Shown in pieces: positions 23,825-34,329 of a DNA stretch of 42,123 bases. Under the pieces are notes generated by a model. That model made no database searches. It was not told the DNA's origin and saw nothing but the letters and a program-made list of their open reading frames with translations. Each line of letters begins with the position of its first letter. Position 1 is the first letter of the stretch. The translations under genes were made by a program, and so were the position numbers. Source of the stretch: Pirellulaceae bacterium (GTDB lineage Bacteria; Planctomycetota; Planctomycetia; Pirellulales; Pirellulaceae); assembly GCA_025459265.1 (NCBI GenBank), contig JALOQX010000010.1, positions 1-42,123 of the forward strand. The letters run 5' to 3'.

Positions 23825-24148
23825 ATGCCGACCTATGACTATCAGTGCTCGGGCTGCGAGCATGAGTTCGAGCTGTTTCAGTCGATCAGCGATCGACCGC
23901 GGCGCAAGTGCCCGGCCTGCGGCGAGATGAAGCTCAAGCGGCTGATTGGCCCAGGCGCCGCCGTGGTCTTCAAGGGGTCCGGCTTCTACCAGACGGACTA
24001 TCGCAGCGAATCCTATCGCAAGCGCGCCGCGGAGGAGAAGTCGGCCACGTCCGGGACGACGGAGGCCAAGTCCGACACCTCGGCCGCGACGGACGGGAGC
24101 GGCAAGAAACGGAAGCCCAAGCCCCCCGCGGCCTCCAGCAAAAACTGA
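23825..24148 (+). CDS. FmdB-type zinc ribbon protein
   Basis: A 107-residue protein of the FmdB / CxxC_CxxC_SSSS family. It starts MPTYDYQCSGCEHEFE, has a second pair CPACG near residue 32, and the typical LIGPGAAVVFKGSGFYQTDY segment. The tail from about residue 60 is low-complexity Lys, Ser, Thr and Pro. Members are annotated as putative regulators, but function is unproven. AGGAG precedes the ATG by 9 bases. It follows grpE directly, as in several genomes of this group. Confidence 0.9.
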   Translation: MPTYDYQCSGCEHEFELFQSISDRPRRKCPACGEMKLKRLIGPGAAVVFKGSGFYQTDYRSESYRKRAAEEKSATSGTTEAKSDTSAATDGSGKKRKPKPPAASSKN

Positions 24149-24199
24149 GGCACCCGCGTGCCGACCACCTGGTTTTCCGCGGTGGACCGAGGCAGCATC

Positions 24200-24370
24200 A
24201 TGGCGCTCTTGACCTGTCCCACCTGTTCACGCACCTTTGACGCGGCGCAGAGCGCGGCGCTGCCGTTCTGCTGCGACCGCTGCCGCCTTGTGGACCTGCA
24301 TCGCTGGCTGAGCGAACAGCATACGCTGCCGTTGGCGTGTGAAGATCCTCCCGACGATTCCCCAGACTGA
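24200..24370 (+). CDS. yacG: DNA gyrase inhibitor YacG
   Basis: A 56-residue zinc protein of the YacG family, known in E. coli to bind GyrB and inhibit gyrase. The zinc ligands CPTC at residues 6-9 and CCDRC near 24-28 are followed by the family signature RLVDLHRWLSE. The usual FCSxRC motif appears here as FCCDRC. I start at ATG 24200, which has GAGG just upstream; an in-frame GTG at 24158 would add 14 residues with no family support. Confidence 0.85.
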   Translation: MALLTCPTCSRTFDAAQSAALPFCCDRCRLVDLHRWLSEQHTLPLACEDPPDDSPD

Positions 24371-24383
24371 AGGGACGGACACC

Positions 24384-25589
24384 ATGTGCGAGCCCAGGAG
24401 TTCGTTGCGTAGCGTGGCGTGGAGCGAACTCTTTCCGTGGCTGAAGCTGGTGTCGGCCCTGCGACTGGCAGCCAGCGCCCCGCTGCTGTTGACGGCCACG
24501 CTCGCCGTGCTCCTGCTGCCGCTGGGCTGGCAGTTGTCCGGGCGGCTGTTCGGCGTGCCAGCGGGGGCGGAGGCGGTAGTCATCCCGCAGGCGAATTTCT
24601 CGCTCTTGAACCGGCCGGCGGCCGAGGCGCCGACCGGATTCGCGCAGCCGGCCTGGGGGGTGCCCCAATCCTGGCACGAGTTTGTCGCGCCGATGCTCAG
24701 CCTGCTGCCGGGCGGTGTGCCGCCGGTGCGTCATCTGTTCCGCATCGACGGGTCGTGGCGTCAGTTCGGTTACGTGGCGGTGGGCACGCTCTGGAACGTG
24801 CTGGTGTGGGCCTTTTTCGGGGCGGTCATCGTGCGGACGGCGGTCATGCAGCTGGGGCGCGACGAGCGGGTGGGACTGTGGGACGCGGCGCGCTTTGCCG
24901 CCCGGCGTTATCCGGCGCTGGCCGGCGCCCCGTTCTTCCCGCTGCTGGGCGTAGTGGTCATTGTCCTGTGCGCCATCCCGGTCGGTTGGCTGATGCGGTG
25001 GGACCTGGGGATGCTGCTGGCCGGTGCCCTCTGGCTGCTGGTGCTGCTGGGCGGATTCCTCGTGGCGATTCTGCTGATCGGTCTGCTGCTGGGCTGGCCG
25101 CTGATGTGGGCCGCCTTGAGTACCGAGGAGATGGGGGACGTATTTGAGGCGGCGCAGCGTTCGTACAGCTACGCGTTGGGACGCCCCCTGCACTACGCCG
25201 GCTACGCGCTGGTGGCGGTGATGACCGGCTCGGCGGCGTTCCTCGCCGCTCAATGGTTTGCCGCGTGGGTGGTCTATCTGAGTCTCTGGACGGTCTCCTG
25301 GGGTGCGGGAAGCGGCGAGTTCAGCGCTCGTGCGGGCGAACCCTCGGCGCTGCGATTGACCGGTGAGGCGTTAATCATCTGGTGGTCGCAGCTGCCGCTG
25401 ATCGTCGCGTCGGCCTTTCGCTATGCGTACTTCTGGACGGCAGCCGGCGTCATCTACCTGTTGTTGCGGCGTGATGCGGACCAGATCGAGTTTGATGCGG
25501 TGTATGCGCCCGACGCGGCGCCGCCGTTCACGCTGCCGCCGTTGAGCCCGGATGCGGCGGGGGTGCCGGGCGTGGCGGCCGAGGGGTAG
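24384..25589 (+). CDS. Multi-pass membrane protein, function unknown
   Basis: A 401-residue integral membrane protein. Hydrophobic segments occur at about residues 30-52, 130-155, 185-210, 215-250 (long, perhaps two helices), 275-305 and 350-372. Between the first and second helices is a loop of about 75 residues. The end is Pro/Ala-rich. No catalytic or binding motif was recognised. ATG 24384 is chosen because AAGGGACGG lies just upstream, overlapping the yacG stop; the upstream in-frame ATG at 24339 lies within yacG. The position directly behind yacG suggests one transcription unit. Confidence 0.8.
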   Translation: MCEPRSSLRSVAWSELFPWLKLVSALRLAASAPLLLTATLAVLLLPLGWQLSGRLFGVPAGAEAVVIPQANFSLLNRPAAEAPTGFAQPAWGVPQSWHEFVAPMLSLLPGGVPPVRHLFRIDGSWRQFGYVAVGTLWNVLVWAFFGAVIVRTAVMQLGRDERVGLWDAARFAARRYPALAGAPFFPLLGVVVIVLCAIPVGWLMRWDLGMLLAGALWLLVLLGGFLVAILLIGLLLGWPLMWAALSTEEMGDVFEAAQRSYSYALGRPLHYAGYALVAVMTGSAAFLAAQWFAAWVVYLSLWTVSWGAGSGEFSARAGEPSALRLTGEALIIWWSQLPLIVASAFRYAYFWTAAGVIYLLLRRDADQIEFDAVYAPDAAPPFTLPPLSPDAAGVPGVAAEG

Positions 25590-25596
25590 TCCGTCG

Positions 25597-25615
25597 CTCG
25601 ACTCGCCGAGTCGAG
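25597..25615. repeat. Perfect palindrome CTCGACTCG-C-CGAGTCGAG
   Basis: Two 9-base arms around a single C, starting 8 bases after the stop of the membrane protein gene. No T run follows. It may act as a hairpin at the mRNA end of a convergent pair, or be a member of a dispersed palindrome family. Confidence 0.7.
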
Positions 25616-25627
25616 TTGAGTCATCAC

Positions 25628-25727
25628 GGCTCGGAGAGCCGTGCGACAAGGCGGCTTGGAGAGCCGTGCGACAAGGCGGCTTGGAGAGCCGTGCGACAAG
25701 GCGGCTCGGAGCGCCGTGCGACACAGC
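25628..25727. repeat. Four tandem 25-bp repeats between convergent genes
   Basis: Copies lie at 25628-25652, 25653-25677, 25678-25702 and 25703-25727. Copies 2 and 3 are identical, copy 1 differs at one base, and copy 4 has four changes. The unit starts GGCTTGGAGAGCCGTGCGAC. Each of the first three copies holds a small hairpin GGCT-N5-AGCC; with its flank, copy 1 makes a 7-bp stem CACGGCT-CGGAG-AGCCGTG at 25625-25643. There are no spacers, so this is not CRISPR. Frames reading through it are artefacts of the repeat. Confidence 0.85.
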
Positions 25728-25774
25728 GCGCTGCGGACCGTGATTTCTGGGGGCCCTGTGACTTGCCGTCCGCG

Positions 25775-26122
25775 CTACACCGCCCCGGGGCCCGTGGCGA
25801 CGCCGCCGATTCGCGTGACGTGTTCCAGAGGGAGCACGAAGATCTTGCCGTCCCCAATGTTGCCTTCGGGACCCGTGCGGGCCACATTGACGATCGTCTC
25901 GAGTGTCCGTTCCAGGAAGTCGTCGTTGACGGCGATTTCCAGCGCGATTTTGCGCAGCAGATTCGCCTTGTACTCCACGCCGCGGTAATACTCGGTGTGT
26001 CCGCGCTGGCGGGCGAACCCCTGGGCATCGCACACGGTCATCCGTTCCACTCCCACACGGACCAGCGCCTCGCGCAGCGCGGCCAATTTCGTGGGCTGAA
26101 TGATCGCCACGATCATCTTCAT
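25775..26122 (-). CDS. glnB: PII nitrogen regulatory protein
   Basis: A signal-transduction trimer that senses ATP/ADP and 2-oxoglutarate and adjusts nitrogen metabolism. The 115-residue product starts MKMIVAIIQPTKL. It has the T-loop RQRGHTEYYRGVEY with Tyr at position 51, the residue uridylylated in enteric GlnB, and the B-loop NIGDGKIFVLPLE. The C-loop, usually RIRTG, reads TRIGGVATG, so the second Arg is missing. ATG 26122 has GGGAGAG 8 bases upstream. No amtB, glnA or glnD is adjacent, so whether it is GlnB or GlnK is undecided. It is divergent from the phosphotransferase gene, 54 bases apart. Confidence 0.9.
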   Translation of the reverse strand: MKMIVAIIQPTKLAALREALVRVGVERMTVCDAQGFARQRGHTEYYRGVEYKANLLRKIALEIAVNDDFLERTLETIVNVARTGPEGNIGDGKIFVLPLEHVTRIGGVATGPGAV

Positions 26123-26176
26123 GTGGTCACTCTCCCTGGCGGGTAGAATACCACGGCGGGCCGAAGCGAGGGAAGC

Positions 26177-27199
26177 ATGACCGAGCGAATTTCCACCCAC
26201 CGCGACCGCTGGTGGCCCCAGCTCCGGGAAGTGCTCAATCATTACGCGCTGCCCAGCGCCGTCGCTCCGCACGACGTGACGGACCACGCGTGCGGATTCA
26301 GCGGTGCGGTCGTGTGGCGGGTGCAGACGGCGCGCGGGGCGTGTTGTCTGCGCGGCTGGCCTGCGGGTGACATCACGCCGCAGCGGCTCGGCTGGCGGCA
26401 ACGGCAGCTGGTGCGGATTTCGCGGTCCGGCTGCGACATCGTCCCGCTGCCTCTGGCCGCACGCCACGGCGCCACATGGGTCGGCGTGGGGGAGCGTCTG
26501 TGGGAGCTGTCCACGTGGCTCCCGGGCCAAGCCGATTACGCGACGGCCCCGTGTGTGGCCCGGCTTGTGTCGGCCGCCCGCGCTGTGGCAAGCTTCCACA
26601 CGGCCGCGGCGCGCCACGAAGGCAGCCCGGCTGCGCCCGTGCCCGCACTCTCGCACCGCCTGGCGCTGATCGACAAGCTGCAGCATGGACTCTGGTCACG
26701 GTTGCGTGCGGCGCCCCTCCCGCCGCATTGCCCCGGGCTGGCGCCGCGCGCCGCCACGATCCTCGCGCACTATGCGCGATCCCTTGACGGTGTCGCCCAG
26801 CGCTTGCGCGCGGCGCAGGCGATCGCCACGCCGCTGCAGGTCTGCCACGGAGACCTGTGGCACGACCATGTGCTGTTCTCGGCTGAGACGGTTACGGGAC
26901 TGGTTGACTTCGACGCCATGCGTGTGGACGCGCGCGCGACCGACATCGCCCGCCTGTTCGGCAGCCTCGCCGGCGATGACGCGGAAGCGTGGCGAGTGGC
27001 CTTGGCCGCCTATGAGCAGGTCGCGCCGCTGCGTGAGGACGAACAGACCCTGATCCGCGTGTTGGACCAATCGGCCGTGCTGCTCTCGGGCATGTCCTGG
27101 CTGCGCTGGCTGCTGCTCGAACACCGGCAGTTCCCCGCGTGGGAACGTGTGCTGCAGCGACTCGATGCCATCATTCGGCGTCTGCGCCAGCTTGCCTGA
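26177..27199 (+). CDS. APH-fold phosphotransferase, substrate unknown
   Basis: A 340-residue protein of the aminoglycoside phosphotransferase / choline-homoserine kinase fold. The catalytic loop is CHGDLWHDHVLF near residues 233-244 and the metal-binding DFD motif (GLVDFDAMRVD) lies near 252. In the canonical loop HGDxxxxN the Asn binds metal; here the aligned position is His. I have an impression that planctomycete members share the WHDHVLF form, so it may be normal for this branch. Antibiotic, homoserine or sugar kinase roles cannot be distinguished. GAGGGAA lies just before the ATG. Confidence 0.75.
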   Translation: MTERISTHRDRWWPQLREVLNHYALPSAVAPHDVTDHACGFSGAVVWRVQTARGACCLRGWPAGDITPQRLGWRQRQLVRISRSGCDIVPLPLAARHGATWVGVGERLWELSTWLPGQADYATAPCVARLVSAARAVASFHTAAARHEGSPAAPVPALSHRLALIDKLQHGLWSRLRAAPLPPHCPGLAPRAATILAHYARSLDGVAQRLRAAQAIATPLQVCHGDLWHDHVLFSAETVTGLVDFDAMRVDARATDIARLFGSLAGDDAEAWRVALAAYEQVAPLREDEQTLIRVLDQSAVLLSGMSWLRWLLLEHRQFPAWERVLQRLDAIIRRLRQLA

Positions 27200-27303
27200 C
27201 CGACGGTTGACCCCGGCGGGAATCGGCCGGTAGAATCGGGCGGACAGCGTGCCGGTCCGCCGGCCCATTGGCTGCCCTGCTAACACGGAGGGTATGACTG
27301 CTC

Positions 27304-29733
27304 ATGATTGGTCGCCTCGGACCGAAGCTGATCCTCTTGGTGCTCGGGAGTGGGCTGGTCGCGGCAGGGCGGGAGCCAGGCTCCGCGCCGGGCGGTGCTG
27401 CGCCACCGAATTCCGGTCAGGCGCTGCTGGACGTTCCCACCGGCGACCTGCTGAGCGGTGCCGGGGCGGACGCCCCGCGTGCGACGTTCGCGGGCAGTTT
27501 CACCCTCCAGCCTGGTGCGCGTGTCGGCCGGCTGACTGTCACAGCCAGCCTCGCCCCCGGCTGGCACATTTACTCGACCACGCAGGCGGCCGGCGGCCCT
27601 CGCCCCACGATCCTGGAAGTCGCCCCCTCGCCGGATTACCAGCTCACGGGCGACTTCGTGGCCGACCGGGACCCGGTGGTGCGCTTCGAATCGGTCTTTC
27701 CCGGCGTTGCGATCGAGGAGTTCGACACCGAGGTGGCCTGGTCGGCTCCGCTGCAATTGGCCGAGTCGGTCGATCCGCCGCAGCTGCAGATCGATGTGAC
27801 AATTAATGGTCAGTTATGTCTGAGTGACGGCGCCTGTGACCTGATCTCCGACCAGCCGGTGCGCGCGACGTTCGCCGGATACGAGGAACCTGCGCGGCGC
27901 GCGACGGAATTCCGTTCCGAGGACGGTCATATCACGATCACCGGCCATCTGCAGCCCCAGGTGGCGCTCGCGGGAGAGACCGTCAAACTCGTACTGACGG
28001 CGCAGTTGGCGGAGAACTGGCACGTCTACGCTTGGGCGCCGGCCGATCCGAAGAAGGTGTCCAAACCGACGTTGATCGTGCTGCGCAAGACGTCCGGCAT
28101 GCGCTACGGCGTGCCCAAACCGTCCGCAGAACCGACCGCGGTGCCGTCCGGACTGCCCGAGGAACCCATGGTGCACTACCACGAGGGCACCGTGTCCTGG
28201 ACCGTACCGCTGCAGGTCCCGCGCGAGGCTCAGCCGGGCGACTACGAAGTGGCGGGCTCGTTGGGGTTCCAGACCTGCACGCCGACCACGTGTGATCTGC
28301 CGGCCGGCGTGGATTTTCGCGGCGAACTGCGTGTTGGCGCGACGGCGCAAGCGGGCAGGACGCCGCTGACCTTTGCGCCGTCCAGTTATGCGGAGATCGC
28401 CAAGCTGGCCGCGGCGCGTGCCGAGGCGACGAAGTCGAAAGCGAGCGCCGGCGCGTCGGAGGACACGGCGAACCCGCAGCGCGGCGTATGGTCCGACAAG
28501 TCGCTGCTCACCGTCCTGGGATTGGCGTTCCTGGCCGGCTTGATCCTCAACGTCATGCCCTGCGTCCTGCCGGTGATCGGGTTGAAGATCATGTCGTTCG
28601 TGCAACAGGCCGGCGGGAGTCGCCGGGAGATCCTCGCGCTCAACCTGTGGTTCTCGCTCGGACTGCTGTCCGTGTTCTGGATCCTGGCCGGCGCCGCCGC
28701 GTTTGCGAACCGCGGCTGGGGCGAGCATTTTGGGAACGTGGGCTTCACGGTGACGATGATCGGCGTTGTGTTCGCCTTCGGCCTGAGCTTCCTGGGCGTG
28801 TGGGAGATCCCGATTCCGGGGTTCGTTGCCTCCGGCGCGGTGCAGGAAGCGGCCCAACGGGAAGGTGCCGTGGGCGCGTTCAGCAAAGGCGTACTGTCCA
28901 CGGTCCTGGCCACGCCGTGCGCGGGGCCGCTGTTGGTGCCGGCCGTGAGCTGGGCCATTGCGCAGCCGGCCTGGCTGACGTTCGGCGCGTTCACGTCGAT
29001 CGGGCTGGGGATGGCCACGCCGTATCTGTTGATCGGCGCCTTTCCACGCCTGATCAACGTCCTCCCACGTCCCGGCGCGTGGATGGACACCTTCAAACAG
29101 CTGATGGGGTTCCTGCTGTTGGGCACCGTCGTGTTCCTGTTCAATTCGCTGGAACCGACCTGGACCATTCCCACACTCACGCTGCTGCTGGGCATCGGTT
29201 TGGGATGCTGGCTGCTGGGCCGCACGCCGCTGACGGCCGAACTGGCCACACGCATCCGGGGTTGGGCGCTGGCGGCGGCTGTCGTGGCCGCCGCGGCGGT
29301 GATCGGATTCGTCGGGCTGGTGCCCCGCCATGAACTCGACTGGATCCCCTTCACGCGTGCGACACTCGAGGAGCAACTGGCGGCCGGTCGCACGGTGCTG
29401 GTGGATTTCACCGCCCACTGGTGACTGACCTGCAAGACGAACGAGGCGGTCGCCTTGAACACCGAAGAAGTCGCCAGGCTGGTCCGGCAGAACCGCGTCG
29501 TGACCATCAAGGCGGACAAGACGCAGAGCAATACGGAGATTGACGCGCTGCTGGTGGAGCTGGGTAATCCGGGCCGCGGGATCCCGTACTACGCCTTCTA
29601 TCCCGGGCGCGGCGGCGACCCGCTCACACTCGACGGGCTGATCAGCCAACAGCAGGTGCTCGACGCGCTGCAGGCCGCCGGTCCGTCGCGGGCTGAACAG
29701 TTGGCCGCAACGCGCGCGGCGGCGACCCCTTGA
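27304..29733 (+). CDS. dsbD: Thiol-disulfide reductase DsbD, probable selenoprotein (in-frame TGA at 29422-29424)
   Basis: A membrane protein that passes electrons from cytoplasmic thioredoxin to the periplasm. The reading gives 809 residues. In order: a signal-like N-terminus; two DsbD-alpha-like beta domains (about 60-195 and 208-350); a membrane domain of about eight helices with its redox cysteines at MPCVLP (Cys420) and TPCAGPL (Cys539); and a C-terminal thioredoxin domain from about 690. That domain reads VDFTAHW-TGA-LTCKTNEAVAL, with the TGA as codon 707, where W-C-x-x-C needs its first Cys. After the TGA the frame stays open for 102 residues with normal thioredoxin features, including a cis-proline-type GIPYYAFY, and ends at TGA 29731. 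I therefore read codon 707 as selenocysteine. Alternatives are a nonsense mutation or a base error (TGC to TGA). If translation stopped there the product would have 706 residues and no redox pair in that domain. Confidence 0.8.
29425..29460 (+). promoter_or_regulatory. Candidate bacterial SECIS element in dsbD
   Basis: Directly after the internal TGA the mRNA can fold a 6-bp stem, 29442-29447 (CGAGGC) with 29452-29457 (GCCUUG), around the four-base loop GGUC at 29448-29451. The loop begins 23 bases after the TGA. Bacterial SECIS hairpins lie within the coding region just after UGA, and the E. coli fdhF loop also contains GGUC. The stem is short and includes one G-U pair, so this is a candidate, not proof. 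Confidence 0.6.
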
Positions 29734-29774
29734 CCGCCTGTCCGAGCATCTCGCACTTCGGCCTCGCTGCGTTG

Positions 29775-29795
29775 ACCACCACCGCGGGTGGCGGT
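29775..29795. terminator. Possible hairpin between convergent dsbD and purM
   Basis: ACCACCACC-GCG-GGTGGCGGT can pair with one mismatch, giving a stem of about eight pairs and a 3-base loop. It lies 42 bases after the dsbD stop and 42 bases beyond the purM stop. No clear T run follows on either strand, so a terminator role is uncertain. Confidence 0.3.
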
Positions 29796-29836
29796 GTTGG
29801 GACGTGCGCGAGCGCCGCACGGCAAGGGCGGCGTGC

Positions 29837-30901
29837 TTAACTGGTCCAGACGGCGTCGCCCGCCCCGTCGACGACGCGGCCGAGGGGCCAGCACGCGTGG
29901 CCCTGCTCTTCGACCATTCGACGGATGGCGTCCGCGTAGAAGCTGCTGACAATCAACACCAGGCCGATTCCCATGTTGAACACGCGGTACATTTCGGCGA
30001 CGTCAATGTCTCCCAACTGTTCCAGCCACCGGAAGACTGGCGGCAGCGGCCAGGCGTGGCGGTCGATGGCCACGCGCGCACGGGGGGGCACGATCCGCGC
30101 GATGTTCTCCAGCATGCCGCCGCCCGTGATATGCGCGATGCCATGCACCACGCTCTTGACCTTGTAATGGCGCAGCACGCGGCGCACCACGCCCGCGTAG
30201 ATGACCGTGGGTGTCAACAGCGCGTCCCCGACAGTCCGCTCCAGCGCCGGAATCATGTCCGTGACGCTCAGCTGCTGCTGGCCGAAGACGACCCGGCGGA
30301 TCAGGCTGTAGCCGTTGGAGTGGAACCCGCTGGAGGCAATCCCCAACACGACGTCGCCCGGCACAATCGCCGCGCCGTCGATGAGATTCTTCTTCTCCAC
30401 GACGCCGACACAGAATCCCGCCAGGTCATAGTCGCCCGGGGCGTACAGATCGGGCATGATGGCTGTCTCGCCACCGAGCAGGGCGCAGTCCGCGGCCAGG
30501 CATCCGTCGCTGATCCCACGCACGATCTGCTCCAGCCGGTCCGGATCATCGTGCGACATCGCCACGTAATCCAGGAAGAACAGCGGCTCGGCACCGCAAC
30601 AGAGCACGTCGTTGACGCACATGCCGACCAGGTCGATGCCCACGGTGTCGTGCCGGTCCACCAGCGTGGCGACCTTCAATTTGGTTCCCACGCCGTCCGT
30701 GCCGGAGACGAGCACCGGTTCCTCGTAGCTGCGGGCAAACAGCCGGCTGCCGAAATCGAGCTGAAACAGGCCGGCGAAGCCGCCGTCGAGTCGCATGACG
30801 CGCGGCGAATACGTGCGGTGCATCAGCGCCGGCAGCCGCGCCATCGACTCGCGATAGACGTCCAGATCGACGCCCGCGCTGCGATACGTGGTCTTGGCCA
30901 T
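29837..30901 (-). CDS. purM: Phosphoribosylformylglycinamidine cyclo-ligase (AIR synthetase)
   Basis: Closes the imidazole ring of AIR with ATP in purine synthesis. The 354-residue cytosolic protein is the normal length. Family motifs are the N-terminal [13 protein letters not shown], the ATP/metal segments [15 protein letters not shown] and [34 protein letters not shown]-type [14 protein letters not shown], and [16 protein letters not shown]. The start ATG 30901 matches the family. The usual partner purN is not adjacent; the neighbours dsbD and the cytochrome gene have unrelated jobs. Confidence 0.96.
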   Translation of the reverse strand: MAKTTYRSAGVDLDVYRESMARLPALMHRTYSPRVMRLDGGFAGLFQLDFGSRLFARSYEEPVLVSGTDGVGTKLKVATLVDRHDTVGIDLVGMCVNDVLCCGAEPLFFLDYVAMSHDDPDRLEQIVRGISDGCLAADCALLGGETAIMPDLYAPGDYDLAGFCVGVVEKKNLIDGAAIVPGDVVLGIASSGFHSNGYSLIRRVVFGQQQLSVTDMIPALERTVGDALLTPTVIYAGVVRRVLRHYKVKSVVHGIAHITGGGMLENIARIVPPRARVAIDRHAWPLPPVFRWLEQLGDIDVAEMYRVFNMGIGLVLIVSSFYADAIRRMVEEQGHACWPLGRVVDGAGDAVWTS

Positions 30902-31090
30902 GGAACGTGCCCGTGGTTCGCGTGCAAAGCTCGAATTCTAGGGGCGGCCAGCGCACATTGTCAACGCAGCACGGCCCCGAAGGCAGGGCATCCACCGGCT
31001 TCGTCTCGCATAGCCACGCAGGGGCAAATCGACTATCCTCTCGGTGTCCTGGCAGCAGGCCCTGAGGGAAGAGAAAGGAGTAGAGGATCG

Positions 31091-31864
31091 ATGCACGCGA
31101 TCACCCGGACATGCTGGCTCGCCGCGATCATGTTGGCCGTCGGACTCGCCGCCTGGCGCGTCACGGCGGAGCCTCCCGCCGCGGAAGTCCAGCGGAAACC
31201 ATCGACGTACGCGCCGGCAAGGGACCTCGAGGCCCAGGTCCAGTTCTTCCTCGACCGGATCAAGGAGGACCTGACGGACGCGGGAGACTACAGCGAGTCG
31301 CGGCGCAAGCGCTTGGTGCGTGATGCCAATACGCTGGCCGTACTGGCCCTGGTGCTGAGCCGGCATGACGAGCCGCACGGACTCAAGAACTCGGCCCCAG
31401 CGCTGTTGGACCGAGCGCTCAAGCTGGCCGAGTCGGCGGCGGACCGCGCGCAGGCCCAGCAGGCTTACGCCGAGCTGCTGGACAGCCGGAAGGTCGCGAG
31501 TGCCCACACGCCACCCGCCTGGAGCAGCGTGGGAAACATCGTCGAACTGATGAACCAGGTCCCACACCTGGATCGAAGCCTGCGCGGCACCGTCCGCAGC
31601 GAGACCCGGTTCGCCGCCTCCCCGGAGAAGGCCACAGGCCTGGCCGCGACCCTGGCCGTCATCGCCCACGTGTCCATGTTCGATGACTCGTATTGCACCG
31701 ATGCGCACGATCGTGACGAGTGGATCGAATGGTGCGTCTTGATGCGGGATGCGGCTTGGGACGTCAATCGTGCGGTCTCCGCCGGTCAGCAGGCAGCCGC
31801 GCTCGAGGCGCTCGCACCGCTCAGCCGCACCTGTGACGGCTGCCACGAGAAGTTCAAGGACTGA
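31091..31864 (+). CDS. Exported cytochrome c'-like protein
   Basis: A 257-residue protein with a signal peptide (hydrophobic residues 9-23, cleavage probably after VTA near 27) and a single heme c motif CDGCH ten residues from the C-terminus. A heme motif at the very end of a helical domain is the pattern of cytochrome c' (four-helix bundle). Here the heme domain would cover roughly the last 120 residues; the N-terminal half is helical and charged with no known domain. The ligand or electron partner is unknown. ATG 31091 begins the signal peptide and has GAGGA upstream; the same frame is open for 1.2 kb before it, but that part is antisense to purM. Confidence 0.75.
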   Translation: MHAITRTCWLAAIMLAVGLAAWRVTAEPPAAEVQRKPSTYAPARDLEAQVQFFLDRIKEDLTDAGDYSESRRKRLVRDANTLAVLALVLSRHDEPHGLKNSAPALLDRALKLAESAADRAQAQQAYAELLDSRKVASAHTPPAWSSVGNIVELMNQVPHLDRSLRGTVRSETRFAASPEKATGLAATLAVIAHVSMFDDSYCTDAHDRDEWIEWCVLMRDAAWDVNRAVSAGQQAAALEALAPLSRTCDGCHEKFKD

Positions 31865-32195
31865 CCGCTTTCCCCTTGCGGTGGTCTGCGGTGGCGTGGC
31901 GGCACGCGTCGGGGGCGAGTCGGGCCACGGTGCCACGCGACCATCGCGTCCCCCCGGGCACCCCGCGGCGGCACGGCGCGGCCTGCCTGCGCGACGGCCC
32001 TCTTGCGTGAAACGCAGGGTCTGCCCGCATGTCATAGTTTGGTCGCTCAGCGAAGTTTCGCCAGGTCTTGCGACAGACGAGCCCGCGGCGGGTTTTTCGT
32101 CCGAATGCGGTCGGGAGCGCGGCTTCGCACGTTGCCCGGTGGTATGGTTGGTCGTACTTCGAGACCTGCATCTGGGAACGTGACGAGGCCCGGCC
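31865..32195. other. Gene-free stretch between the cytochrome gene and glgX
   Basis: No convincing gene is visible in these 331 bases. A hairpin AGCCCG-CGG-CGGGTT followed by a short T run lies at 32080-32097, inside wider complementary ends GACGA and TCGTC (32076-32101). It may be the terminator of the cytochrome transcript, although it lies about 215 bases after its stop. No promoter could be assigned with confidence. Confidence 0.5.
32080..32097 (+). terminator. Weak candidate intrinsic terminator
   Basis: A 6-bp stem AGCCCG/CGGGTT (one G-T pair) with loop CGG, followed by TTT and then C. It is short, but GC-rich with a T run, and lies between the cytochrome gene and glgX. Confidence 0.4.
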
Positions 32196-34280
<2,085 letters not shown>

Positions 34281-34329
34281 ACCAAGCCGGGCGCGGCTGA
34301 TCGACGGCGACGGGCGAGAGAAGTACGAG

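Noticed and set aside
25628-25727. CRISPR array
   Set aside because: The units are directly adjacent with no spacers and no cas genes are present.
25616-26146. Plus-strand frames running through the 25-bp repeats
   Set aside because: They read repeat sequence and then the antisense strand of the PII gene; no domain or ribosome-binding site supports them.
29422-29424. TGA reassigned genome-wide to an amino acid
   Set aside because: TGA is the natural stop of truB, ftsK, cimA, valS, dnaJ, purM (minus strand excepted) and others here, ending proteins at family-typical lengths.
27304-29424. dsbD as a plain 706-residue gene followed by a separate small gene from 29455
   Set aside because: The downstream piece is in the same frame, completes the thioredoxin domain, and has no ribosome-binding site of its own; the break falls exactly on the redox Cys codon.
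29804-31090. Upstream extension of the cytochrome c'-like frame
   Set aside because: This part is antisense to purM, and the ATG at 31091 starts a good signal peptide with a ribosome-binding site.
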